Origin: Ureaplasma sp. Hg1
GTDB taxonomy: Bacteria; Bacillota_I; Bacilli_A; Mycoplasmatales; Mycoplasmoidaceae
Length of the DNA stretch: 40,063 nt
Assembly: GCA_021378535.1 (NCBI GenBank)
Contig: JAACJV010000007.1
Coordinates: 1-40,063 of the forward strand
Direction: 5' to 3'
Each line of letters begins with the position of its first letter. The first letter of the stretch is position 1. The notes under the pieces are model-generated. The model was not told the DNA's origin, searched no databases, and worked only from the letters and a program-made list of their open reading frames with translations. This document shows positions 20,195 to 29,456 of the stretch, piece after piece. Both the position numbers and the translations under genes were made by a program.

Positions 20195-20917
20195 TTAGCC
20201 CTGTTTAGTGTCAGTTATAACTACTTCCCGTAGACTTACATATTGCGGAAGTTCATAGACATGTTTAATCGTTTTAGCTACATCTATAGGTGTAATGCGG
20301 TTAACACCTGCGGTTTCTTGCCAATTTTTATAGTCATCTATTATTTTTTGATCAGTTGTGTGACCTAATAATTCAGTGGTAACTGCGCCAGGGCACAAAT
20401 TTGTAAAACGAATATTGTTGTGTGCCATTTCTAAACGTGTTGCATCTGTTAAAGCTGTAACGCCAAACTTTGTAGCGCAATAAGCAGCATGTTCGGTAGA
20501 AGCTTTTAAACCAGCTATAGATGAAACATTAATTATTGTGCCACCTTTTCTTTTTTCCATATCTTTAAGTACGATTTGCATACCGTTCATCACACCTATT
20601 AAATTAACATTTAACATTGTCTGTCATTCTCTTGGATCTTGTTCATGTATTTTTCCTAATAACATAACACCTGCATTATTTACCATTAAGTCAGTTTTAC
20701 CATATTTTTTTTCAGCTTCACGAACTGCCTTTTCAAAAGTAGTATAATCACTTACATCAACTTTACGGCACATTGTGTTTTTTAAATTAAGCGCCTCCAT
20801 TAATTCTAATCTTCTTGCTAGCATTAGAACTGGGTATCCGTCGTTAGCAAACAATTTAGCCGCTTCCAAACCAAACCCACTACTTGCACCAGTAATAACT
20901 ATTAATTTTTTATCCAT
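20195..20917 (-). CDS. Short-chain dehydrogenase/reductase (SDR)
   Basis: The 240-aa frame joins two halves through one TGA Trp codon (near 20621). Classical SDR features are clear: the NAD(P) motif TGASSGFG at residues 9-16, MLARR after the second strand (favouring NADP), the NNAG motif, the catalytic Ser in NVSSIAG, and YCATK with catalytic Tyr and Lys. The CPGAVTTELLGHT segment resembles YdfG-type 3-hydroxy acid dehydrogenases, so serine or 3-hydroxy acid oxidation is possible. The true substrate is unknown. AAAGGAGA upstream of ATG 20917 fixes the start. It is a single-gene unit with its own terminator. Confidence 0.9.
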
Positions 20918-21725
20918 ATTTTCTCCTTTTAGTAATAAATATAATTTATTATAGCATTCTATAATAAAGAGAGATAATAGGTGACATTTATGAGTTGCTA
21001 TTTTATAGCTCTAGATGTAGTTAAAAAATAGTAATAAATATAAATAGCGAAAATATTTTTATAGATTAATTATTACTGACCTATGAATATTTTGTCAGTG
21101 CTAACTGGAATATATTTATTATGAACTGAGGAAATAATGAGTAATACTAATATGAGCGTTGGATTTAAACAAATTAGTGTGTGCTAACTCTTTTATTTCA
21201 TGATTTATTATATTTAATATATTTGGGTATTTATTTTTAATTGGTACATAAAGTTATATAGTTTTAACAAAAGAATTTCCCTATTTTCTATTATTTAACA
21301 CCACTTATTGTTCTTTACTCATATTTCTTGAAACTATTTCTAGGCTACAATTTATCTAATTATAACAAGTGTAAAATTTACTGTTTTATGATGCATAACT
21401 TATTGAAAAGTTTATCCAATCAAATTATGGTTATTATCATTTGTTAAATTGTAATAATTAAATTATTGTCCTCTGTTTTATTTGCCTTCAAGAAATATTT
21501 ATAAAAATTATTTCTACTTTTTAAATTTAGTATATTTTAATCATTTCAATTCTCAGTTATTTAATGAAATAAGATTTAAAAATTCCACCCTTTAGATTAT
21601 TTTTTAGCAATCATTAATTTTATATTAACTTTAAATAAAGTGTATTATTAATATATTACTAATTTAATGTCTTTAACATCTGATATGTTATTTATTATAG
21701 TTAATTAGATAAGATGGAGGTAAAT
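20918..21725. other. 800-base AT-rich gap, possible gene remnant
   Basis: No sizeable frame is visible on either strand with TGA read as Trp. The only start with a good ribosome site is GAGGAAATA before ATG 21137, giving a 16-residue frame MSNTNMSVGFKQISVC that ends at TAA 21185. This looks like the stump of a decayed gene. The rest is low-complexity AT sequence with the promoter of the AEC transporter near its right end. Confidence 0.45.
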
Positions 21726-22829
21726 GTGGAATATTTTATTGATACGCTTAAAAATGTAGACATGTGAGCCGCAATAATTAGTGCGATTGTAATCATTGCC
21801 TTAGGTTATATTTTAATTAAGGTAAATGTTTTTAAAGAAGATTGAAAAAAAATACTAATTACAATCGTGCTAAAGGTAGCATTACCAGCATTAGTGTTCA
21901 AAGGTTTTATGTCACCGGTTTCTATTGACAAGTTAAAAACTGAAGGATTTGTTCTAGGTTTTTCATTTGCTTTATATATTGTTTTGATCATAATAGCACA
22001 ACTCTGAATTGAATTTACACCTAAAATTAGAAAAAATAAAATAAATCAGGTTGCAATAAATGGGAATATTAAAAGTACAATTGTTGGAGAAATGAATACA
22101 GAAGGTACTAACAAACAAAGAAAAGACGTTGTAATGTGACTAATGCTAATTTTCGGTTCAACCACAGTATTTGGAACGCCCATTATTAATGCGATACATC
22201 CCGAAGCCCTTATAACTGCAAATTTAGCTAATATTCCTTTTAGAATTTTTATTTATACTTACGCTTTTATGATGATGTCGGGCATAGAGATGAATAAGAA
22301 AAATATATCATCATCACTGAAGACAGCATTTTTAAACCCAATTGTTATAGCTATTTTTCTAGGTTTAATATTATGGTTAAGTCAATTAATACCTGGGGCA
22401 GGTTCATGATTTGTATTAAACGAAACAGCCGTTTATGTTTATAAGCCAATTTTTTATATTGCGAGTTTGTCATCACCATTAGTTTGATTATCGATAGGAA
22501 TTACATTAGCATCACAACCGCTTGTAAATGTGGTAAAAGACTGAACTGTATGAATGTTTTGCGCCCTTAAAAATTTCGTGTTACCTGCAATAATTTTTGG
22601 AATTTTAGTTCCTTGTGTTGCAAATAATTTAATTAATTCGGCCGGTGCAATGACCTTAGTTATTTTAATGGCGACGCCACCGGCTGCCACTATGGTAGCT
22701 TACTCAATAAACTATAATAATAATGAGGACTTTACAGCTCGATGTTCAGTTTTATCAACTTTAACGGCAGTGATTGCAATGCCAATTTGAATTATTATAG
22801 GGGAAACCGTATTTAATTTGGTGTCTTAA
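21726..22829 (+). CDS. AEC-family (auxin efflux carrier-like) transporter
   Basis: The 367-aa frame starts at GTG 21726, 6 bases after GATGGAGG. An ATG two bases earlier (ATGTG) is out of frame and stops after a few codons, so GTG is chosen. The protein ends at TAA 22827. It has about ten hydrophobic helices in the AEC arrangement: AAIISAIVIIALGYILIKVNVF, then KVALPALVFKGF (the conserved Pro-containing helix), VFGTPIINAI, IYTYAFMMMSG and, in the second half, KNFVLPAIIFGILVP and MATPPAATMVAYSINYN. Members carry malate or other organic acids in bacteria; the substrate here is unknown. Ten TGA codons read as Trp explain why no single long standard-code frame exists. It appears to be a single gene. 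Confidence 0.85.
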
Positions 22830-23185
22830 ACAACAATATTTTCACAATAGGTTACTGTTATTAGAATATGCTCAAAAAAAAGTTTTTTTAAATTTTTTAA
22901 TTTTATAAATATTATGGTTTATGCTATTTATTAGGTATTTATTAGTTTCAGTCCATATAGATATATATTTTATTGTTTCAATATCATTAGATGTATATAA
23001 CTAACAAAAGAATTAAAATTAAACACATATTATCAATAAGGACCAACTACGTTGTTTATTGATCCAAGGTGCAGTTTGCATTGCTAATAATTAATATTTT
23101 CAGTAAAATTTTATTCTTTTAAGACTAAATATGCGCAATTATACTATTCTATATTATAATATAGAGATACAAATAGGAGGCACTT
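22830..23185. other. AT-rich intergenic region with a nested hairpin
   Basis: No coding frame is visible. A two-part hairpin at 23032-23063 is annotated separately. A TATAAT string near 23154 is a candidate -10 box for the downstream hypothetical gene, without a clear -35. Confidence 0.45.
23032..23063. other. Nested hairpin of unknown role
   Basis: ATCAATAA (23032-23039) pairs with TTATTGAT (23056-23063), enclosing a second small stem CAAC/GTTG. No T-run follows on the plus strand, so it is not an ordinary terminator. It lies 120 bases before the next gene. Confidence 0.35.
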
Positions 23186-23515
23186 ATGAGCCAGAATTCA
23201 GATACCGTACCCGAATCCACGAAGGATGAACCATACGAGAATAATAATTTAATAACATACAAACTAATTAAAAAATGATGTTTAGATAATAAAAGTAATC
23301 TTATCTTAAAGCAAATTAAATATGGTTTGTCCCATAACGAAGGGACTTTTGCAAAACAGCAATTGAATCTAATTCAATTAGAGCAAAGGTTTATTAATTT
23401 ATTGGATAACGAATTTAGAAATAGAAATTTAAATATTGAAGATGTAAATAAATATTTTTGTAAAATGAATAGTCATGAACTTAAAAGAAAGTGATTGTTG
23501 TTTGGGAGTTTTTAA
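23186..23515 (+). CDS. Hypothetical 109-aa protein
   Basis: ATG 23186 is preceded by TAGGAGG, and the frame reaches TAA 23513 when two TGA codons (KKW-CLD and RKW-LLF) are read as Trp. The first ~25 residues are acidic and polar (DTVPESTKDEPYENNN). The rest is predicted helical and basic, with LNLIQLEQRFINLLDNEFRNRNL. There is no signal peptide or membrane helix. No family is recognised. A terminator follows at 23566. It may or may not work with the unknown genes downstream. Confidence 0.72.
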
Positions 23516-23565
23516 AGATATAAGAATCAATAACTTTTTAATTTTGAATATACACGATACATATT

Positions 23566-23598
23566 AATAATTTCTATTGAATGAAAATAGAAATTATT
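23566..23598 (+). terminator. Terminator after the 109-aa gene
   Basis: AATAATTTCTATT (23566-23578) pairs perfectly with AATAGAAATTATT (23586-23598) around a 7-base loop, followed by TTCTT. It separates this gene from the next unit. Confidence 0.78.
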
Positions 23599-23753
23599 TT
23601 CTTAGATACTAAAAAATAATAATGATTTTCCTATTATAAATAATGATTAAATCTAACGAACGAATATAATTTAAAAGTGGGATAAGTAACCGAATTTATA
23701 ATCAATAATACAGAAGGTTAATAGTATTAAAAATTAAGTAATGGGAATAAAAT

Positions 23754-24302
23754 ATGGAAAAAGAAATATATGTAATTAATGAAAAAAATGGCCCAGAAGA
23801 TATAGTTAGTGATAATATTCATGATGTTTCAGAATCATATCTCAATCCTTTATTACTTCACACACTAGGTCTTGATGAGAAAAATCGACGGATTTTAATA
23901 CATAGTAAAGAAGCCTATATTATTTCAATTATAAATCAATTTAATCGAATTAAATTAAAATTGGAAACTAGTGATCAATTGCGTTTAATTGCAGCTTCAT
24001 TGGGAGAATGTGGTAATGCATTTTTAGACCAAAATGTTATAAAAGCATTATTTGATCTATATGCTATTAATAATAATAATCTAGCTAGCGTACAATTACT
24101 GTGCAATTTTTATGGTTGTTGTTCATCTCTGAATAAAATTAATGATGATGATTTCATTCAATTGGTTTGGAATCAAATCGATATAAAAAATCTTAAAATG
24201 AATTTAATTTTCTCTAAAAATTCATCAATCGATAATGAAGTTAAAAAAATAGCTGAAAAATTTCTAATAAAATATTTTAATAAGGTGAATGATAATGAAT
24301 AA
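23754..24302 (+). CDS. Hypothetical 182-aa protein
   Basis: The frame contains no TGA and ends at TAA 24300. GGGAATAAAAT precedes the ATG. After an acidic N-terminus (about 40 residues) the protein looks mainly alpha-helical (HSKEAYIISIINQFNRIKLKL, DQLRLIAASLGECGNAFLDQNVIKALFDLYAI, and a Cys cluster LLCNFYGCCSS). There is no membrane segment. No family is recognised. It overlaps the next gene by 8 bases, so the two are translated together and probably act together; the same transcript continues into the ROK kinase and HAD genes. Confidence 0.75.
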   Translation: MEKEIYVINEKNGPEDIVSDNIHDVSESYLNPLLLHTLGLDEKNRRILIHSKEAYIISIINQFNRIKLKLETSDQLRLIAASLGECGNAFLDQNVIKALFDLYAINNNNLASVQLLCNFYGCCSSLNKINDDDFIQLVWNQIDIKNLKMNLIFSKNSSIDNEVKKIAEKFLIKYFNKVNDNE

Positions 24303-25044
24303 AAAAGTTATTTTAATTAAACAAAAAAACGCAACTGATATACGGCATGAAGTTATTCGAAATGACGGATTAGTAGATTTACTATTAATAATGCAACAAG
24401 ATGTTTATAAGGATCCTAAGGTAATTAAAATATTAGCACTGATTAATTATTTGAATAACCTTAAAAAATGATATTTGGTGTGAGATTTAGATCCTACTTA
24501 CATTGCTTTTTTTTGTGAACCTTATTATATGTTCTTGTGCAATGATTATAATTTAATTAAATTTATTGCTTTCCTTATTTATAAAGATGAAAAGGAAATA
24601 GACCGTTTATTAGGCATTATTAATAAATACTATTGTTGCTATGAAACTTTTAATCCATGAGTTTATAATGAATATTTTAAACAATTAGGAAACAATCGTA
24701 ATATTATTGTTTCTATCTTTTGGTTTCATGCTAATTGTGCAAATATAACAAATTTAATAAATTGCTTTTCAAAATTTAATTTAGAGAACACTTCAATTCT
24801 AATGAACGAACGCTTTCAAACAATTAAAGCAGAATTAAGAAATTATCACTATACAATAGAGAAGGCTATTAAACGATTGAATAAAGTAATAGAGATTAAT
24901 ATTGGTTGAAGTGGGGAATATGATTTAGTTCCAATTGAACACAATGGTACATTTAAAAAAACATCTCCATTGAATAATCCTGTGGATGAAAAAAACAAAA
25001 GTAATCAAGCAACAAACTTTAACTTAGATAAGAAAAAATCATAA
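24295..25044 (+). CDS. Hypothetical 249-aa protein, aromatic- and Cys-rich
   Basis: Of the two in-frame ATGs, 24295 is chosen because AAGGTG (24282-24287) is 7 bases away; ATG 24289 would be too close. Reading TGA as Trp, the frame ends at TAA 25042. The protein is unusually rich in Trp, Tyr, Phe and Cys (YLVWDLDPTYIAFFCEPYYMF, NKYYCCYETFNPWVYNEYF), with a polar, Asn/Lys-rich tail. No true membrane helix or signal peptide is seen. The alternation of short helices may suggest a repeat fold like the previous protein, but I cannot align them. No family is recognised. It lies 10 bases before the ROK kinase gene. Confidence 0.75.
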
Positions 25045-25054
25045 GGAGATAATT

Positions 25055-25999
25055 ATGAATATATTAGCATTAGATTTAGGCGGGACCTCATGCAAATTAG
25101 CAATAATAGATGAAAATAAAAAAATTATTAAAAAATTTAAACCTATTCAAACTGTTGTGGGGATGGATTTAAAATGACTATTTGATGAATTAAATAAAAT
25201 ATTGGATGATAATGAATACGATTATATAGGTTTGTCAACTCCAGGGTTTATTGATCATAAAAATTCTATAATTAAATTATCTGGTAATTTGAATTTCAAA
25301 AACTTTAATATAAAAGCGAATGCAAAAAAATATACAAGTAAACAAATATTTGTTTTAAACGATGCTAACGCTGCGGCCTTAGGTGAGGTTTGATTTACAA
25401 ATAGTGACATTGATTCATGCATTTTTTACACAATAGGGACAGGAATTGGCGGCGGCTTAATAGTAAATGGTAAGTTAGTTTTTGGTTCTGAAGGATTTGC
25501 TGGAGAATTTGGGCACGGCGGAAATTTTAGTCATCAATTTAAATGTAGTTGTGGTGAAATTGGTTGCATTGAACCTTTAGCTTCTGCACAAGGACTAAGA
25601 AAACTATTGCTTGCTAAAGCAAAGGGGAATCCAAATAGTAAATTAGCAAAAATTATCAACGAACATCAAAATCATTTTGACGTTCGTGATGTTAAAGAAT
25701 TATTAGTAAATAGTGATCCTTTAGTAAAAAATGTTTTTGAAACTTCAATGGATGTTTTATCTGCTCATATTAGTACAATGATATATGCTATTAATCCACA
25801 ACTAGTTATAATTGGCGGCGGAATAAGTCATTGTGGCAAGCCTTTACTTGATATTATTATTAAAGGTGTAAAAAAGTATTCATCAGATATAATGATTAAG
25901 AATACGGTATTTACGATTGCTAAATTAGGTAATGATGCTGGAATTTTTGGTGCAGCTAAATGAGTTATAGATAATGTGGGGTGTGATAGTAATGAATAA
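25055..25999 (+). CDS. ROK-family sugar kinase (glucokinase-like)
   Basis: The 314-aa protein (AAGGAG site, ATG 25055, TAA 25997, a few TGA Trp codons) has the full ROK layout. The ATP-binding start is LALDLGGTSCKLAI. Next come STPGFID, NDANAAALGE with the catalytic Asp, and TIGTGIGGGLIVNGKL. The zinc signature is GEFGHGG...FKCSCGEIGCIEPLAS, with one His and three Cys. PQLVIIGGGIS closes the fold. It should phosphorylate glucose or a related hexose in the cytoplasm. The substrate among glucose, mannose, fructose or N-acetylmannosamine cannot be fixed. It overlaps the HAD gene by 8 bases. Confidence 0.9.
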
Positions 26000-26825
26000 A
26001 AAATTATTTGTATTTGATATTGATGGAACGATTTTAGATAGTAATGATCAAATATTGCCATCAACATATAAAATTGTCGAAAAATTACAAAACGATGGCC
26101 ATGTGGTTGCGCTAGCTACAGGAAGATTACTTAATCAAACTATTGATATTGCCAAAAAGTTAAAGATAAAGAAACATATAATTTGTCTTACTGGGGTTAA
26201 TTATTACAATATTGAAACTGCCCAATTAACGATTGAAGGAACAGTTCCACATGCGGTAATTAACGAAATGATTGAACTAGCAAAAAGTACTAAACGTCAA
26301 CTCTATTTAAAAACCCCGGGAAAGGGTTATCGATTTTACTTCGGTACAAATGTATTAACAGATATTAAGGATGGAGACTTTTGATTAGGTGGTGCAAGTC
26401 GAAATCCGCGTTATTTAGATTGGGAAGAATACAAAACAAAAATAGATTATAACACGGTTTGCCAATGCTCAATTAAAGCTGAAAAGATTATTATTAATGA
26501 ACATTATCGTAAACTTAAAGAAGATCTTGAAATAAATAAAAAATTAGCACACATTCTTACAACATCAAAAGTATATTTAGAAGCCAACCCATTTGGTATT
26601 TCGAAATACTCAACAATTAAAAAAGTACAAAAAATGGAAAATATTAATGACGAAGATGTTTATTGCTTTGGAGATTCAGGTAACGATATGGAAATGTTAT
26701 CATCTGTCGAACACGGTGTGGCAATGGGCAATGCTTTAGAAAAAGTTAAAAATATTGCCAAATATATAACCGATAGTAACAATGACGATGGAGTAAGTAA
26801 CTTTATTTTAAAGTATGTTTATTAG
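25992..26825 (+). CDS. HAD-superfamily phosphatase, Cof type (IIB)
   Basis: The 277-aa protein starts at ATG 25992 inside the kinase stop region (ATGAATAA), and ends at TAG 26823. HAD motifs are in order: FDIDGTILD with the nucleophilic Asp, the Thr of ALATGRL (motif II), a conserved Lys in GISKYSTIKKV (motif III), and CFGDSGNDMEML (motif IV). The cap lies between motifs II and III as in the Cof/YidA group, which dephosphorylates sugar phosphates and other small phosphoesters. Overlap with a sugar kinase suggests the pair acts on the same metabolite pool, which is inference. One TGA Trp occurs near 26382. A terminator follows. Confidence 0.9.
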
Positions 26826-26861
26826 TATTCGCAAAAAATTAAATTTGAATAAATTATAATT

Positions 26862-26884
26862 TCACGCATTGCGTGATTTTTTTT
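26862..26884 (+). terminator. Terminator of the ROK/HAD unit
   Basis: TCACGC (26862-26867) pairs with GCGTGA (26871-26876), a GC-rich stem with a 3-base loop, followed by eight T residues. It lies 37 bases after the HAD stop. Confidence 0.88.
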
Positions 26885-27038
26885 ACCATATTTGCATGTA
26901 CACGCGTATGCCGCATAAATCTATATATCTATAAGGATATTAACCAATTGAAAATAATTGCTAATAATTTAAAAAAAATTTGAAAATTTCTATTTTGGGA
27001 GTAATATTAAACATTATTCACAGAAAGAGGTATAAATT

Positions 27039-29168
27039 ATGGAAAAAAAACATTTTCAAAAAATGGGAATTTTATTTGGTGCAGCGCTTTTAACAGCATT
27101 ACCCGTTACGATGTTAGTGACTTCATGTTCGACTACATCTGATACATCTAATCATAACGATGATAAGAAATCACCTAATAGTAAAGTTTTCGATTTGCCA
27201 AAGAAGGAAGATCCTAAAGCACGAGTTAGTCCAGATCAACACGATTCATTCACTGGAGATAACAGCAAAATTATTGAAGATACTAAAGAGTCTATTAACA
27301 ATATGACAAAAGATAATTTTATGAATGACATTAAATATTTTCTTAATGGAATCGCGGGTTCTAATTCACAGGATAAGAAATTTACAACGGCTAAAATTGA
27401 TAGTTTTGATATAAAAGATAATGCACAAGCTTTATCACAAACAACTACTAGAAAAGCAAGTTTTAAAATTGAGTATTCACAAATGAATGTAAGTAATAAA
27501 AAAATATTTATAAATAGTCAGCCTGTTTTAATAGGTGAAACTGTAAATACGACATTGATTGCTAACAGCACGTCAATCCTACCAAAACTAATAACCGTCA
27601 AGGACCTTCAATTCGCAAGTTATAGTTTTAAAAATGTTGATAAAACAGTTGTTTATCCAAACAATGGTGATCCACAAACTGAAACAACTAAAGAGCAAAA
27701 CTATATGATTAATAGAAGTAAGAGCTATTTCATTAATAAATCTTATAAGGGTTATGCCCACAAAAGTAATTATAAAAATATTGCCGATCAATCTGAAGTA
27801 ATAGATTTTATTAATGGCATCACAAGCGCTAATGTAGAAAAAGGAATGGATGCATTCACGCATAGCATCAACTCTCAAGCGAACACTTATGTAGATTCAT
27901 TACACGATATGTTAGATTATTTAAGTTGATATTTAAATGGTAGTACGACTGAACAAAAAGGGAACCTAGATTTTCTTGGTCTAGTAGTTCCACAAATTAA
28001 AGCTTTCATTCCATATGTCGAAATCTTTCTTAGCAATGCAGATTTGTCAGAATTATTTCCTGCTTTAGAAAAGCAATTTGGAATCGCACTAACTGATACC
28101 GAAAAAAAAGCAATTACAAAAGATATTGGTTTGATCAAACCTTTTATTACTAGTTTAGCTGAATCTGTCGGTAATTTTAAAGATATGGTAACAACTAAAA
28201 CCGCAATAATTAATGCTCCTGTTGTTAGTAATGGTAAAGCAAGCTTTGATTATCAAGAAACTTTTACGATAAAAAAGAGTATTGTTATTCAGATTAAGGG
28301 AGCAAATGGTTTAGAAACAATTTTCAAAAATTTAAATATCAAAGACCTTAAGCCACTAATCGATTTAGCAAGTCCTGGTTTAACTGATCAAATAACTAAA
28401 ATTCAAGGTTATTTTAGTAGTGAACTTACTGGTCCTATTATTGAAGGTATACTTCCTGATACATTCGGATTATATGCAGCTAAAGATGGCAAAGATAACG
28501 CAGACCAAGTAACAATTAACTTCAAAGCTAATGACTCTAAGATTGAACCGTCATATAATAAAGATTTAACATCATTAGGTTTTAAATTGAGTGATGTGAA
28601 TGTTGGTTTTCAATATAGAGCTGATCAAATGTTAGCGAACTTAAACCCAGGTAAGTATCCAGAAGTTTCTAAAACAGTTAAAGATATATTAAATAATAGT
28701 GTAAATTTTACTAAATTAGATGGACAAGGTGATAACAAATTAAATATTGTTATCGATACGAATGGATTAACTAGTGCAAAACACTTAGATTACGATATGT
28801 CTTCTTACGCTAGTAATGTATATTTAAAAGGACGACAAATTTCATGAAAAAAAGATGCTGCTAAAAATCTAACTAGCGAAACAGTTAGTCCTTATGATGT
28901 TACTAAAGCTGATATCTTAAATCAATTAAATTTCGATAACGGTAAAAACATTGTTCAAGCAGATGAAATAACAATTAGCGACATACCATTGGGCGTTAAT
29001 TTAGATGCAAAAGTTTTGGGTTTTTTTAAAGTTGGTGTAAAATTATATAATAATTTTATTACAGTTAATTTTGCTAAACCAGTTACTTATTTTAACGGAA
29101 CGAAATATGTCAACACTAATTCTATTTCATTAAATGCACAATTTTCAAAAATAAAACTACCATTTTAA
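27039..29168 (+). CDS. Large surface lipoprotein (709 aa), paralogue of the next gene
   Basis: The frame from ATG 27039 (AGAAAGAGG) to TAA 29166 reads two TGA codons as Trp. The signal peptide ends in LVTSC with Cys30, so the protein is lipid-anchored outside. A disordered Ser/Asp/Lys linker follows. A conserved region (~residues 85-205) with DFMNDIKYFLNG-like helices, IDSFDIKD and LQFASYSF is shared with the neighbouring 778-aa protein. The C-terminus (YDVTKADIL...NFAKPVTYFNGT) is also shared. Between them lies a long helical region (SELFPALEKQFGIALTDTEKKAITKDIGLI). No enzymatic motif is seen. It is probably a surface antigen or adhesin of a lineage-specific family. Confidence 0.87.
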
Positions 29169-29222
29169 ATTACAAGAGGTATGAATTACAAGTTAATTCA
29201 TTGAGAGAATTAAATTTAGAAG

Positions 29223-29255
29223 AATCTCCTACTATCAATGTAGAGAGATTTTTTC
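29223..29255 (+). terminator. Terminator after the 709-aa lipoprotein
   Basis: AATCTCCTAC (29223-29232) pairs with GTAG-A-GAGATT (29240-29250), with one bulged A, and is followed by a T-run. It separates the two paralogous surface-protein genes into different transcripts. Confidence 0.65.
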
Positions 29256-29456
29256 TAATTACATAGAAATTTTATTTTAAATTTTTTATTAAATTAAATT
29301 TAGAAGTAAATCTTATCGAAACACTTGCATTATACATATATACAAATATAATCATTTTATATAGTTGAGGAAGTATATAAAAATTAAAGACTAAACTGAA
29401 TTATTTAATTTAATCTTTAATGTAAAAATTTGTAAATAAGCAAGGAAATAGTAATT

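Noticed and set aside
25828-26067. Minus-strand frame across the kinase/phosphatase junction
   Set aside because: It is antisense to the conserved ROK and HAD motifs and has no ribosome site.
20040-27000. Scattered ATATATA/GATATATA strings suggesting a repeat family
   Set aside because: They are short, differ from one another and are expected from base composition; no fixed unit or spacing is visible.
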